Origin: Eurosta solidaginis
Lineage: Eukaryota; Arthropoda; Insecta; Diptera; Tephritidae
Direction: 5' to 3'
Assembly (NCBI RefSeq): GCF_040869045.1
Contig: NC_090319.1
Location: forward strand, 364,440,269-364,504,268
Length of the DNA: 64,000 bases
The notes under the pieces: generated by a model
Seen by the model: the letters and a program-made list of their open reading frames with translations, nothing else
What the model was told of the DNA's origin: nothing
The model's database searches: none
In this document: positions 24,797 to 36,440 of the stretch, piece by piece
Layout: every line of letters starts with the position of its first letter
Position numbering within the stretch: the stretch's first letter is position 1
Made by a program: the position numbers and the translations under genes

Positions 24797-25102
24797 AGGG
24801 CGCCATATCTTCCGAAGGGATTTTAGGCCGAGGTTCTATTCAAATTTGCGTCGTGCTCGATTTAATTTTCCTTCAGAACGGGATCTAAATGTTTTATGAC
24901 GAATCCGAAGACTTCTACAAGGTAGACGACTTTTCGTTGACAAGCTTTTCATGGCGGGAGTACACCCGGAGTGCTTGCCAAATCCCAGCTGAGGGGCGAC
25001 CCTGATTAGAACAACTTTCCTCTAATTGAAAAAACTTGTTTCTAAATTTTGATGTTGCTTTGGCCGGCGTATGAAACCCAGATCTGACCATAGTGGCCGC
25101 TA
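24797..25102 (-). mobile_element. tRNA-derived SINE copy
   Basis: Plus-strand blocks ATCTTCCGAAGGGATTTTAG, GCCGAGGTTCTATTC, TTCATGGCGGGAGTACACCC, AGCTGAGGGGCGACCC and TTTTGATGTTGCTTTGGCCG are followed by the complement of a B-box-like GATCTGGGTTTCATACGCC and the GCGGCCACTATGG head. Moderately diverged. Confidence 0.75.
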
Positions 25103-25194
25103 GGATCTAGTATCGACTAGTTTCCCTCGTTAGTTTTGTGAGCTGCGTGAATCTGACATCCCAAAGTAAGAATTTTTTTAATAAAACCTTTGCC

Positions 25195-25700
25195 CAGTAG
25201 TCCACTTTTTTTCGTTAGCCCATCCTTTGCAAAAATACTATGGTAAAAACAAATTTTAAGTTGGAAAACCCTCAAAATCAAAGATACATAAAATGATTCC
25301 TTCTTTGTTGTGGCTCGTTTTACCGGGGTTAGCGCAGTTGGGCTAGCCCTTATTTAAACAAATCATCGTACACAAATTTTTCTAAGCCCCAAAAATTCAA
25401 AAATGTTGTTTTCTGGCTTTGGCTCGTTTTCCCGCGATTGCTGCAGTATATCCCATATTTTTTTCGTTAGCCCACCCTGTGGAAAAAATTATTGCGAAAA
25501 AAATTTTCAAGTTAAGAAACCTCCAAAACAAAAAAAAAAAACAAAAATTTAATTATTGTTTTCAAAAAGCCAATCTTATTTTTGCTAGCCGATCCGTGAA
25601 AAAATAATCGTCGGAAAAAAATGTTGAAGTTCAAAAGCCCCCAAAATCAAACATGCAAAATGGTTGTTTGCCCGCTGTGGTTCCTTTGCCTAAGGTTAAA
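25195..25700. repeat. Degenerate tandem repeat, about three units
   Basis: TTTTTTCGTTAGCCCATCC (25208) recurs as TTTTTTTCGTTAGCCCACCC (25458) and TTTTTGCTAGCCGATCC (25576). Each is followed by AAAAATWATKG, AAATTTTAAGTT and CCTCAAAATCAAA-like blocks, and TGTGGCTCGTTTTACCGGGG recurs as TTTGGCTCGTTTTCCCGCG. The unequal spacing shows internal deletion of a unit. Confidence 0.6.
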
Positions 25701-25709
25701 CCAAGATAG

Positions 25710-26290
25710 CCCAGGTCCAGCCGGGCTGCCCTCCGTACCTTGCAATCCTACAAAAAAGCTAGTGGGTGATTGCATTTAAATCCTTAATGACCTAGAAATC
25801 AAAAGACATAAGGTAATGAACATACAGATTGCCTAGCAAAGGAAGATGCTACCGCAGCATTCTATTGTCCAGAGCCCTTCTGTGGACTCACAAAAGCACA
25901 CACTAGAGAAATCATAAGTAACTGGAAAGCAAAATATTTCAGACGTCACTGGATTGACTGACCAGGGCAAAGACAGTCCAATCTGTTTATATTACCGGCA
26001 ACGAAATATCACCCAAATTTGTTAATCTAAGCAGGGAGGCCCTATTAGCTCTCACTGGGTACTATACGGAACACTGTAGTAAGTTAAATCTATCCGATAC
26101 TCAAATTCATCGTTTCTGTGAGCTGGACTATGAAACGCCGGTTCACATTCTCTGCGAATGCGACGTTCTGGCAAGGCAAATATTCTTCCATCTAGGTGGT
26201 GTGACTCTTAATCCCTATGTCATATGGAGTAAAAAGCCTGACGGCGTACTTAAATACATTAAAAGCACAAAGGTCGCAGTGCTTTCAGGC
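25710..26290 (+). pseudogene. Jockey-type LINE, RNase H and C-terminal remnant
   Basis: Broken plus-strand frames give, in order, SRAALRTLQSYKKAS (25719 on), then VGDCI and ILNDLEIKRHKV, then TDCLAKEDA, then WKAKYFRRHW, then REALLALTGYYTEHC, then DYETPVHILCECDVLARQIF. This is the order of the RNase H domain (NEKADCLAK... equivalents) and the C-terminal Cys/His region of Jockey-clade ORF2. Several frameshifts and stops make it non-functional. Confidence 0.75.
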
Positions 26291-26333
26291 CTAATAATAA
26301 TAAATATAGAATTATTATCGCTATCCCATTCAT

Positions 26334-26581
26334 CATGGTTCAACTATATGGTTGGCTCATCTGTAAAGCACCAAAATATGTCTGTTCAAATTTTCAAAAT
26401 CTGGTGCGAATGGTATGGAAAGGAAACATAAAACTTAGCAGTTTTTGTATGTGTAAGAAAATGTTGCCAATGTGTTGGTTTCATTTTGAGATTGCCATCT
26501 CCGTTTGACAATCCCATCGGCCATGCAATGAAATAAATAAAATCAGCTGATGAGATGAGCCAACCATAATATTGAACCATA
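26334..26581. mobile_element. 248-bp MITE with 9-bp target duplication
   Basis: The ends are inverted: ATGGTTCAACTATATGGTTGG (left) against the complement of CCAACCATAATATTGAACCAT (right), continuing through GCTCATC/GATGAGC. CCCATTCAT occurs at 26325-26333 and at 26582-26590 as the target duplication. A 9-bp (or 8-bp) duplication fits hAT-, P- or Mutator-like movers; which one is not settled. It sits just beyond the Jockey remnant. A second copy in reverse orientation is at about 49810-50064. Confidence 0.85.
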
Positions 26582-26644
26582 CCCATTCATGAAAAAAATA
26601 AAATAAAATTATTATGTGATAAATTTTTTAATTTAAGAAACTGG

Positions 26645-27000
26645 GGATGGAAAAAAAATAGTTATTTTTTTTTCGGAGTCGACCACATATAAAAGTAAAA
26701 TCTGTATTTTTATTTTTTGAGTCCGATATAACTAGTTAAACTCGGACTTTTAAAAATAAAAGTACGGAAATAAAAATTAAATCTGGAATTTAATTTTTAA
26801 GGCCAAAATAAAAGTCCGGAAACGGCTTATCCGAATTAAAAAAATTTAAAAATAAAAATAAAATAAGTCCGGATTTAACTTTTATTTCCGCAAATTTATT
26901 TTAAAAAATATCCGAGTTTAACTAGTTCTATCGGACTCAGGGAATAAAAATCCGAAAATAATTTTTATCTTGATCCAAATATATTAAAATTAAATTAATA
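26645..27000. repeat. Foldback element with TCCGGA/TAAAA arms
   Basis: GAGTCCGATATAACTAGTTA (26718) and the following AACTCGGA are matched by the inverted copy at 26909-26938 with one change. The match continues inwards and outwards (AAATAAAAGTACGGAAATAAA against the complement of TTTATTTCCGCAAATTTATT). The arms are some 75 bp or more, each with an internal AACTAGTT palindrome. Confidence 0.7.
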
Positions 27001-27708
27001 GTTTTACAGGGAATTATATTATAAAAGGAATAAAAGTTTCCGACCCTGAAAAAAACCCTAAATGAAAGAAAGCAAAATTAATATTTTCGCCAAAGAAAAG
27101 AATACAAACTCATCTTTTAGTTTTTCATTTTAATTTATATTTCGTGCACTGTAGAGTAATGCCCATTTAAAGACATCGGGTTGGCCCAGGGTATGATTTT
27201 AGATTTCGATGAAACTGAAATATGTTGTTTTTTAGTTTATTTTATTAGACACACATTTTTTTTTTGGCCAAAATTATTTTTTTTTGTCGAATTTTGTAAA
27301 TATATGCCTGATACATCGATATTTGAAGCATGAATTGGAGCAACGTTTGCATGTCAGTTTAAATGCCCGTTTATCTCTTTTTAATACGTGTAGTACTTCT
27401 GTATGCATATGATTGTATTAATGCCGAATGCATACAAAATCACTAGAAAAACATGTATTATACATATGCACGAAAGCACTGCATTGATCAATTGAAATTT
27501 ATTCTACCATCAACTTGGAATATATGAACCATTAATACAAACACAATTCTTACCGGTTTGGTCAAATCCCACTATCCTAAAAAATTTCTCCGCAACAGTT
27601 CAAAGGCGGTAAAGCAACCTCAGCCAAGCAGTCGGCGGTCATAATTAATCCTCGATCTAATCCAAGTTTATTGCTCCAAGTGGCTCCGTTCCTAATGGAC
27701 CTATCGTT
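27001..27708. other. Unrecognised AT-rich spacer
   Basis: No gene or named repeat seen; T-runs at 27257-27266 and 27279-27286. Confidence 0.4.
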
Positions 27709-28962
27709 ATTATACTCAGCTGAGCAGAGCTCACAGATAATATTAACTTTGTTCGCATAACGGCAATCCGAAACGGCATAAACTAATCGAGATAGACATA
27801 CACTTCTATATATCAAAATGATCTGGGCGAAAAAATAAATTCATTTAGCCATGTCCGTCCGCCCGTAATCACGATAACTTGAGTAAATTTTGTGGTATCT
27901 TGATGAAATTTTGTATGTAGCTGCCTGGGCGCTCATATCAGATTGCCATATAAAACGAACGAAATCGCACTACAACCACGCCCACTTTTTCGATATCGGA
28001 AATTTCGGAAAACCGAAAAAGTGCGATAATTCATTACCAAAGAAGGTTAAAACGATGAAACTTGGTAAGTGAGTTGACTTTATGACGCTAAATAGAAAAT
28101 TAGTAAAATTTTCGACAATGGGAGTGGCACCAACCACTTTTAAAAGAAGGAAATTTAAAAGTTTTGGAAGCTGTAATTTGGCAGTCATTGAAGATATCAT
28201 GATGAAATCTGGCAGGCACGTTACTCCTATTACTATATGTCTGCCAAATAAAAATTAGCAACGACGAACACGCCCACTTTTAAAAAAATTTTTTTTTCAA
28301 AGTCAAATTTTAACAAAATATTTAATATCTTTACAGCATATAAGTATATAAGTATGTCAATATTCAACTCAAGTAATGATATGGTGCAAAAATCGATATA
28401 TCTTTACTAAACTGAGTTCACATACGTATCTGAACTCACTTTATCTTGGTATAAAAAATGGCCAAAATCCGACTATGACCACGCCCACTTTTTCGATATC
28501 GAAAATTACGAAAAAGGAAAAAAATGCCATAATTCTGTACCAAATATGAAAAAAGAGATGAAACGTGGTAATTGGATTGGTTTATTGACGCAAAATATAA
28601 CTTTAGAAAAAACTTTGGATGATGTTCTGGGTCACCCTGGTCTACATTTTGGTCGATATCTCGAAAACGCCTTCACATGTACAACTAAGGGCCACTCCGA
28701 TTTAAAGCCCTCATTAGTACCTTTGATTTGATACCCATATCGTACAACACACATTCTAGAGTCACCCCTGGTCAACCTTTATGGCGATATCCTGAAATTG
28801 CGTCCACCTATAGAACTATGGCGCACTCCCTTTTAAAATACTCTTTAATACCTTCCATTTGAAACCCATGTCATACAAACACATTCCAGGGTTACCCTAG
28901 GTTCGTTTTGCTAAATGGTGATTTTCCCTGAGTGTGTAATGAACTTAGCCTTCCTTGCTTGT
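27709..28962 (+). mobile_element. Short helentron-like copy with two satellite units
   Basis: It starts with TATACTCAGCTGAGCAGAGC, has the GTCCGTCCGCCCG microsatellite (27854-27866) and the CGCCCACTTTTTCGATATCG module twice, and ends with TTCCTTGCTTGTTTT at 28962. Between the modules an internal stretch is deleted (junction near 28392-28396, GGTGCAAAAATCGATA). Only about two satellite monomers are present (28690-28890). The 3' hairpin is destroyed: where intact copies have GTTCGGTTACACCCGAAC only GAAC remains (28950-28953). This shows what the element looks like before or after satellite expansion. Confidence 0.8.
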
Positions 28963-29859
28963 TTTTCGTTTCAAACAATCATATCTTTTTTCTGTAAAAG
29001 TTGGTAATAATTAGAGAATGATGTTGAAGGCTGGATAAAAGTATTTTATTGCTTCTTGGGAAGTTAATACTCTTATTATAGGAATATCAACACTATAGCA
29101 GGCATGATCTGCAAGCATGATTTTCATTTCAACTTAATTAATGACTTCATTACCTCGTACATAGGTAAATACCAAGCACATTTAATATGATAAATCCTGA
29201 GTAAACTATGACAATTTGCATGTTTATCAGTTTTCATAATTAACAGCTTACGTACATATTTATACCTACATTTTATTTTATTATCATTTATTATTTGTCA
29301 GGGTTTGTGTGCTTTTGCGCTCGCAGCAAACTGAATTGATGGGCACGTTTTCCCTTTATTTTCTTTTTGCTTCGTTGTATATCTTTCATTGCTTTTTATC
29401 GCGATTAGTTTTAATAATTTCTTTCTTTGTTGGTTTTGCTATCTTTTTCTCTTATTTCAAGCATTAAATATTTTTGTGTTGCAAGTTATTGTTTATTTAT
29501 ATGCCGCCGCCCCCATTTGTATGGTCGTTATATAAGAGATAAATAATAACGTTGTTGTTGTGGTTTTTCCTAATATTCATAAGAATTATTCTTGTGGTTT
29601 GTTGCAGTTAACGCCACATTTAGTAGTGCGATTATGCTATGTGATATATTATTCTGTTATGTAATCTCTTTTAGTTTTCATTCCCTACAGTGAAATATTA
29701 CGAAATATTTTTATTTTTCATTATATTTTTTTTTTTTCAGACGAAAACGCTATCTTTGTGAGTAACTTACCTGTAGATGATATGCAAATTAATAATTTTG
29801 TTGTTGGTATAATAATAAGGAGAAATATTGGAATGTTTTAATCAGCTGAAGACAGTAAA
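28963..29859. other. Unrecognised region
   Basis: AT-rich, no domain. A T-run lies at 29727-29739. Confidence 0.4.
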
Positions 29860-30060
29860 AACAACCTGTTAGTCTGATCATTCCTTCGAACAACTTTAAG
29901 AGATCCTTCCCTATTCTGACTAAGCGGCTGGCGTTCATCCAAACTAACGACCAACCAAACAAGTTCAGTTGAAGCGGCATATAGGCAGAAAATACGGCTT
30001 TAAAATCGATAAGGAGGTGGTGGGTGTCATTTTTTGGCCACGGTCTTTTTCCAATCAAAA
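29860..30060 (-). pseudogene. RTE-like LINE scrap around RT motif A
   Basis: The minus-strand frame 30058-29789 holds HHLLIDFKAVFSAYMPLQLN and RLVRIGKDLLKLFEG, equivalent to HHLFVDFKSAF...SVRIGKDLSEPFE in the 33.4-kb copy. It covers RT motif A (the F-x-D-F-K-x-A-F aspartate region) and the linker after it, with a deletion between them. No other part remains. Confidence 0.7.
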
Positions 30061-30403
30061 AAGAAGGGAAGGAAAGAGCAGCCGTAATATTAAAGAAAAG
30101 AGACTTTGAAATAAAAATAAATTAAAAAGAGAAAGATACGACGCGGAAAACGACGAAATAAAAAATTAAAGAGAAAAAGTTTAAAATAAAAAATAAAAAA
30201 GAAAACTGGAAAAATAAGAAAGGAAAATAAATTATATGAAAGGGAAGTAATTAAATAAAAACACAAAAAAACAAAGACAATATAAATTGCAAAAATTTTA
30301 AATCGAAAAAGAAATGTGAAAAAAACAAAAAATAACCAAAAAATGAAACAAAAAAAAAAAAGAAACCTAAGAAAAAAAAAATTATAAAAATAAAAATTAA
30401 AAT
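30061..30403. repeat. A/G-rich low-complexity tract
   Basis: The plus strand is dominated by AAAAATAAAAAAGAAAA-like sequence with few C or T. It gives a spurious phenylalanine-rich frame on the other strand. Confidence 0.75.
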
Positions 30404-30500
30404 ATAAGTAAGTAAGAACGGAACTGCTTTTGGCTGTGTTGTAGGCCTCATACCTTTCATGAATGGTGCTGAACCGTATGCTGATCGAAATTCAAAAATT
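30404..30500 (-). mobile_element. 3' end scrap of the second helentron-like family
   Basis: AAGTAAGTAAGAACGGAACTG, then TTTTGGCTGTGTTGTAGGCC, then TCATACCTTTCATGAATGGTGCTGAAC parallels the start of the element at 44029 (AAGTAAGGAAGGGACTG..., CTTCGGCTGTGCCGAAG, then the same TCATACCTTTCATGAATGG). The hairpin is decayed. Confidence 0.65.
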
Positions 30501-30570
30501 CATATTATCTGCATATTCGGCTGCATAGGATATGCCTTATTGTATATAAATTTTGTGTCACGTTGTTTGT

Positions 30571-31296
30571 CCGTGGTGGACTCCAACGATTTTATTCAAT
30601 TGTCTGATCCACGCCCTAGATTAATGAGGAGTGTGACGACTAGTACCTAGCACCTACCTAATTATTTTATAGCTTTTAGTATTATTATTACTTAATAAAC
30701 AATATTTATTTCAATAAAACCGTTTAACTTGAACTTTTTTTTAAATTATTTTATTTTTAAGTTTTTAGTCTTTATTTAATTCCCTATTTTTCTTATTCTA
30801 TTTATTTCATTTAGTTACTCATTATTGCAAGGAATCTTTCCTGCCAATTTGTTACAATCTTAGTCCCCAATACATAATCCTTCCAAAGTATTTACTCGAC
30901 TCAGCGCCACGTATGCTTGTCCCTCCTCCAAATCCAAAGTATTTTGATGTCACATCTACCGGATTGTATGCAATATTTCTTCCAAATATGATTCAAATCG
31001 GACCACAAATGCGATTTTTTTAATATCTCGATCCTTGCGCCACCTAGCGGCTATTGTTTCATAGGTCGCATTCTATTCATGCATGTATTATGTGTTCCAA
31101 ATATGAACCAAATCGGACCACAAATACGATTTTTGAAACATTTCGATCCATGCGCCACCTATCGGTTTTTTTCTTATAATTGCATTGTCATCGGGTTCTG
31201 AACTATATTCCACGTTTCAGGCTTGTAGCTTATCAATTACAATTCGTAAACAACGGCCGCTCGCTACACAGAGTCTAGCTAAATAAAACCGTTCAA
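30571..31296 (-). pseudogene. Helitron/Pif1 helicase C-terminal remnant plus foldback arm
   Basis: On the minus strand, around 30935-30868, a frame reads NTLDLEEGQAYVALSRVNTL then EGLCIGD and a stop. G-Q-A-Y-V-A-L-S-R-V is motif VI of Pif1-type helicases as found at the C-terminus of Helitron RepHel proteins. Downstream traces (CNKLAGKIPCNN) match the in-frame tail of the sister copy at 37.4 kb. The segment 30731-31286 is bracketed by direct repeats AATAAAACCGTTTAAC (30713) and AATAAAACCGTTCAA (31283). The left part 30571-30730 equals one arm of the foldback at 36968-37307. A tandem duplication ending GCGCCACCTA(G/T)CGG (31031, 31150) lies in the non-coding half. Confidence 0.65.
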
Positions 31297-33370
31297 ACAC
31301 CCATTAAAACTCTGATATTACACCTATGTATGTACATATATAAATGCCATAAATCGTTAGAAATATTTTTGGCTTGCAAAGAACATATTTTATCCATAGC
31401 CGACCAGCCAATTTAAATATTTATTGTACCTTGGAAATACTGCTAATTTGTCAAAGTTAAACGACATACTTGGCGAAATAGCCGATACTTCCTTCCGCCC
31501 GTCTCCCAAACAACCAATCAGCCCGCCAATAACCAAGTGCTTGTGAGCTCACTATTCGGTCAGTGAACATAAGCGAAAAGTAACTCGAACACATGTGCTA
31601 CAGACACATGCACTTTCAGGTGCAGGTGAGAGTGCAGCGACAAGGTGAAAGCAGTACCGGTGTATAAAATGTGTGATTATGTGCACAGTAGTTAAGTTGT
31701 TGTATGAATTTGAACAAAATAGGTCGGTTAGTAGAGTACACTTAATAGCTCAGAGGAGCATGCTTATGACTACGACGTTCATGTGTATGTGAATGCAAAA
31801 GTAGATTGATGGAAAAGCTAGTTGGTGCCCTGTTAGATACGAGTTTTGAGCAATGATATTTCTTATAATTATTTAGGTGAAATACCCTGCCTAGTAATTT
31901 TTTTTTTTTCAATAATGTAAAGTCCCTCACTAGGTTATGCACCTTGCCGATTTTATGAACTCGACGGTGACCGACCAGGCTGAACAGCATGTTACCTCAC
32001 CCCTACGCTGTTTAGGGAGGGTGTGGGATGTCTTCGACAAAGACTTGCCTAATCCGCTAAATCCGGGTGACATATGTGGCGTCTAACTACAGCAAGGACC
32101 GCTTATGTGGCGGGCAGCTATTTGTTTACCCTATTTGTTACCAGACTAAGATGATTCACTCAAAAACTTTGAAAGAGCGAATGTTGTTAACCTGTTTGCA
32201 AGCGCTTGGACAATGAAATATAACTAAAGATTTTAAGAATTTTCCAGGAGCCCTCTTTCCACCCAACCGACTGTGCGAGCGATCGCTTAACATGCGTACT
32301 TGAGGAAAAAGTAGGTCATGAGTGAAGGTAAGTTAAAGGGACTTTGCTGGCAAAAATCTATCTGCGAGTAATTCTCCGTTCCGCAAAAGGCTAAGGAGTT
32401 AGTTCAGTGCGGGAAGAAAAAGCGGTTTTCGGATGAATGCGATAAAACTTCTTTTAAGGAAAGGGCGGTCAAACGGCCCATTTTAAAGACCGTAAGGCAA
32501 TTTAGATGCAATGACAAGACTTGCACCTCCAAATGTACATGGCAAAACGAAATGGGAACTCACAATAACGTGCTCATCGAAAGTTGCCAAGCAGAAAGAG
32601 GAGGAACGGATTGATACTATGCTACAAGAGATTAAATGACTTGTAAGCTTGATGGCCGTTGCTTCGGCGATAACAAAATAAACCATGTAACATTGATTTA
32701 TCGATCTTATAGACACATGACTAGAGATCTTCCCAACAGGGTATCTAACACGTACTTATAAGTATGCAACTATTTATAGGTATATGAACATATACAAACT
32801 TACATATATATCTCCGAATATGTAAATACGTATGTCAGCGTGAAAGTTACTTTTCATTCATGTTGTTCATTTTCATTGTTGTTGTATGTTTAACGAGCAG
32901 GCAGCAATTGCTGAATGCAATCGTTCAATTTGCTCTCAGAAAGCATTAATAATTTATTAATTAATTGCATGTTACAACAGCAACAACAACTACGCATACA
33001 TAGTACATACATATATGGCCAAAGTACCATCAACCCGAACAACTTCAAGCAAATTTTATACAACTTTGTTTTTTCTATTTTCGCTAGTTTGTTGATTTTG
33101 CTATACTCGGTTTATGCTGACTTAAATAGCTTTGGCTGTTGTTGTTTTAAACTTTGGTTTTTGTTTTTTTTTTCTGTTACTTTTTCATTTGTGTACTTTT
33201 TATGTTCTATTTTGCACTCGTGGGTAAAAGTGCATGTGATTTAATTGCAGAATTTAATTTTTATGGGTTTATAGGGTTCTGGGTGAAGCACTGAATTAAG
33301 TGCAAGAACCACTACAGAGCCAACATGTTAGTCTGATATAATTTAGCAGCTTACATATGTGTGTTAAAAT
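31297..33370. other. Unrecognised region
   Basis: No recognisable domain in any frame. It contains (CAA)n near 32977-32991 and TATATA-rich stretches near 32800. Frames at 31742-31990, 32483-32716 and 32915-33244 are short, AT-shaped and without motifs. Confidence 0.4.
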
Positions 33371-34766
33371 ATGTTTGTAGATGTCTGTTACGAAGTTAGA
33401 ATAGCAATAACCAGCTTGAAAAACAACAAGGCCGTGGGCGCTGATGGATTGCCTGCGGAGCTATTCAAGTACTGCGGCGAGGAGTTGGTAAGGCGCATGC
33501 AGCAGCTTTTTCGCAAAATATGGGCGGACGAGTGCATGCCCGATGATTGGAATGTAAGTGTTCTTTGCCCAGTCTATAAGAAGGGGGATACTGCAAAATG
33601 CACCAACTATCATGGAATCAGGCTTCTTAATATCGCATATAAGGTCCTTTCAAGTGTATTGTGCGAAATATTGAAGCACACCGCGAACTGGCTGATTGGA
33701 CCTTATCAGTGCGGCTTCAGAACTGGTAAATCTACCATTGACCAGATTTTCATAATGGGTCCAATCTTTGAAAAAACCCGTGAAAAGAGAATCGACACAC
33801 ATCACCTCTTCGTTGATTTTAAATCCGCCTTCGAAAGCACGAAAAGGAGCGCTGCCTATATGCCGCTATGTCTGAATTTGGTTTCCCCGCAAAACTTATA
33901 TGGCTGTGCAAAATTACGTTGAGCAACACCATCAGCTCAGTCAGAATTGGGAAGGACCTTTCCGAGCCGTTCGAAACTAAACGTGGTTTCAGACAGGGTG
34001 ACACCCTATCTTGCGAAGCGGCAAAGATGGGTTTGATGGTGAATGAGGACACAACGAAGTACCTGCTGTCATCGAGCAAAGAGTCGGCGCATACGCGCCT
34101 TGGCAACCACCCTACTGTTGGCAGCCATAATTTTGAAATAGTAAAAGACTTCGTTTATTTGGGAACCAGCATCAATACTAGTAACAACATCAGCACTGAA
34201 ATACAACGAAGAATCAATCTTGCCAATAAATGCTACTTTGGACTAGGTAGGCAATTGAAAAGTAAAGTCCTCTCTTGGCGAACGAAGATCATACTCTACA
34301 AGTCACTTATCGTACCCGTCCTGCTATATGGGGCAGAAGCATGGACCATGACAACAGCAGATGAAGCGGCTTTGGGAGTGTTCGAGAGAAAAGTTCTTCT
34401 ATAGATTTATGGACCTCTACGCGTTGGTGATGGCGAGTAGCGAAAAAGATTTAATGATGAGCTGTACGAGATACACGCAGACATCCATATAGTCCAGCGA
34501 ATTAAAATACAGCCGCTGCGCTGTCTAGGCCATGGTATGCGAATGAAAGGTGATGCTCCGGCCAAGAAAGTGTTTCTATCGGAACCCGCCTATGGAAGCA
34601 GAGGTAGAGGGCTGCCCCCACTTCATTGGAAAGACCAGGTGGAAAACGATTTAAACTCCCTTGGTGTGACCAATTGGCGCCGGTTGGCGGAGCGAAGGAG
34701 CGACTGGCGGGCCTTGTTGGACGGCCATAACCGTTTAGACGGTTAAGCGCAAATTAAGTAAGTAAG
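33371..34766 (+). pseudogene. RTE-like LINE, RT domain with catalytic-core deletion
   Basis: The best LINE copy in the window. 33371-33922 encodes the RT fingers and palm start: NNKAVGADGLPAELFKYCGE, then VCPVYKKGD-type sequence with NYHGIRLLNIAYKVLSS, QCGFRTGKSTIDQIF and THHLFVDFKSAFES (motif A). After a frame shift near 33860 the frame 33868-34404 continues with MSEFGFPAKLIWLCKITLSN and FETKRGFRQGDTLSC. It then jumps directly to EAAKMGLMVNEDTTKYLLSS, so the block with YADD (present in the 9.1-9.5 kb copy) is deleted at about 34013. A TAG at 34402-34404 and another stop near 34438 interrupt the tail, and 34537-34746 gives the end domain. The 3' tail is TAAGTAAGTAAG. The endonuclease part is absent. 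Confidence 0.9.
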
Positions 34767-35079
34767 TAATATGTCTGTTAAAAGGTATAATGCTACTCTT
34801 TAATGTGGTGCTCTTCGATTTCTTATTATTTAGTAAAATTACGTTAAAGTACGCAAGCCAGTCTTTTATTTACATACAAATTAGGTTATTGCAACAACAA
34901 CAAAAAATATGCTCCTTGGGTTTTGTGTAGCCTCTTGTATTAATAAAACCCATTGTTCTTCAAATTAATTGAGAAAGAACTCGTTTAGGGATATACAAGC
35001 CCAGCTCGGAGTTTTAATCTTTACATAAAAAATTGCACAGTTTCACGATACACATATATACAAAAAGTTTTGCGAAATA
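34767..35079. other. Unrecognised spacer
   Basis: Contains CAACAACAACAAAAAA at 34893; no gene. Confidence 0.4.
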
Positions 35080-35890
35080 CCAATGTTCGGAGGGGTGTCA
35101 TAAAGTCAACTGCCATACCATAATTTGACCTTATGACCACTTCAAATGGCCACAAAGTAAATTGAATTAATGACCACGTGAAATGGTATACAACGCCAAC
35201 GATACTGATATTATGACCATCCTACCTCTCCAAAATGGTCATAAGGTCAACTTTTTTATACACATAAGCTTCACCTGTATGCTTGTATGTAACCGACTCC
35301 TTTGGACTCGAATTCGACCCTCTTTAAACGTACGTATTTAATTCAAACTTTGTACACTTATCAAAGACCGATGATAATGCAATAATTTCTTAGTTGAATG
35401 ACACGGTCAAGGAAAACCAGCTCCTTTGACCTTGTGACCACTTCAGTTGGCTATAAGGTCAATTCTAACTTTAAATTGACCTACTGAATATTTCCAATGG
35501 CATATAGGTGAGTCAAAACTTTACCCATGACCAATGACCTATGACAAAGCAATAATTTGAGGCCGGAGTGACATAAAGTTAACGGACTTACTTAAAATTA
35601 CAATAAATTCAATTGAAACTTGCAAGCATCCATAAGGTCAATTATTTTATTTCACACCTCCATGTATTACTGTTTTTATAACTGAGTTGCAGTTATTTTT
35701 ATTGTTTTCGCTATATTTTAGTTAAGTAGAAATTCTTCATAAACAATTTTCGAATGCGGCACTTCTTATCCTATAGTTAAGCACTATTCTAGTGAAAAAT
35801 CGGATAAAAAACTGGCCAAATGAGGTCCTCTCTGTGATATGAAGAATTTACTGAACTTTAAGTTATTATAACACCGATTTACCTTTTAGC
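35080..35890. repeat. Degenerate repeats rich in AGGTCA/TGACCT words
   Basis: Words such as TGACCTTATGACCACTTC (35128), TGGTCATAAGGTCAA (35237), TGACCTTGTGACCACTTC (35428), ATAAGGTCAATT (35451, 35632) and ATGACCAATGACCTATGAC (35525) recur on both strands over about 800 bp. They look like the broken arms of an old inverted or tandem repeat. Whether the AGGTCA half-site resemblance has any function is unknown. Confidence 0.55.
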
Positions 35891-36249
35891 CATTGACCTA
35901 ATGTCACCCCAGAATACTCATACTCTCATTTTCCTAACATCTTTTTAATTTTAAAGCGGGCGTCAAACTTGTAAAACCATGCGATCTATCAACACTTATT
36001 TTGATTTATGGTTTGTAAATCTTTTTTATTTTTCAATATTCCACCCTCAACCCTTAAATCTAGCCAGGATCCTTTCATCAACTGGTTCACCAAACTCCCG
36101 TCCCATATTAATTCCGCAATCTATTCATCCCTTAAGGGAATAGAAGTGGTAAACGTGGCAACACGAGCGAAAGCCGGCTCAAATTATCCTGCCAGAGATG
36201 AAGCCAAAGTCAGTAAGAGTGCTGAGTGCCCGTAATTCACAAACTTATG

Positions 36250-36440
36250 TCCCATGTCACGAAGCCATATCGCTGCCGGACCTGCCGCCAGTTTATCCAC
36301 GATACTAACTGCAAACTACGCTATGTAGGTCCCGCTTATTCCAACCACCGTCAATCGTTGCACTGCGTTCAACCTTTTGATGGTGGATAGTGCTCTCCAT
36401 CAGACCAGAACGTCATAGAAGCCCCGTCCTCCACATTAAG
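36250..36440 (-). pseudogene. R1/Jockey-clade RT C-terminal fragment
   Basis: The minus strand reads GFYDVLV, stop, WRALSTIKRLNAVQRL, TVVGISGTYIA, stop, then FAVSIVDKLAAGPAAIWL. The V-W-W-x-A-L...VQR...ISGTxxT...A pattern is the thumb region of R1- and Jockey-clade reverse transcriptases. Two in-frame stops. Flanking sequence up to about 36750 may belong to it but is not recognisable. Confidence 0.6.

Noticed and set aside
30251..30460. Phenylalanine-rich minus frame
   Set aside because: A translation of an A-rich low-complexity tract.
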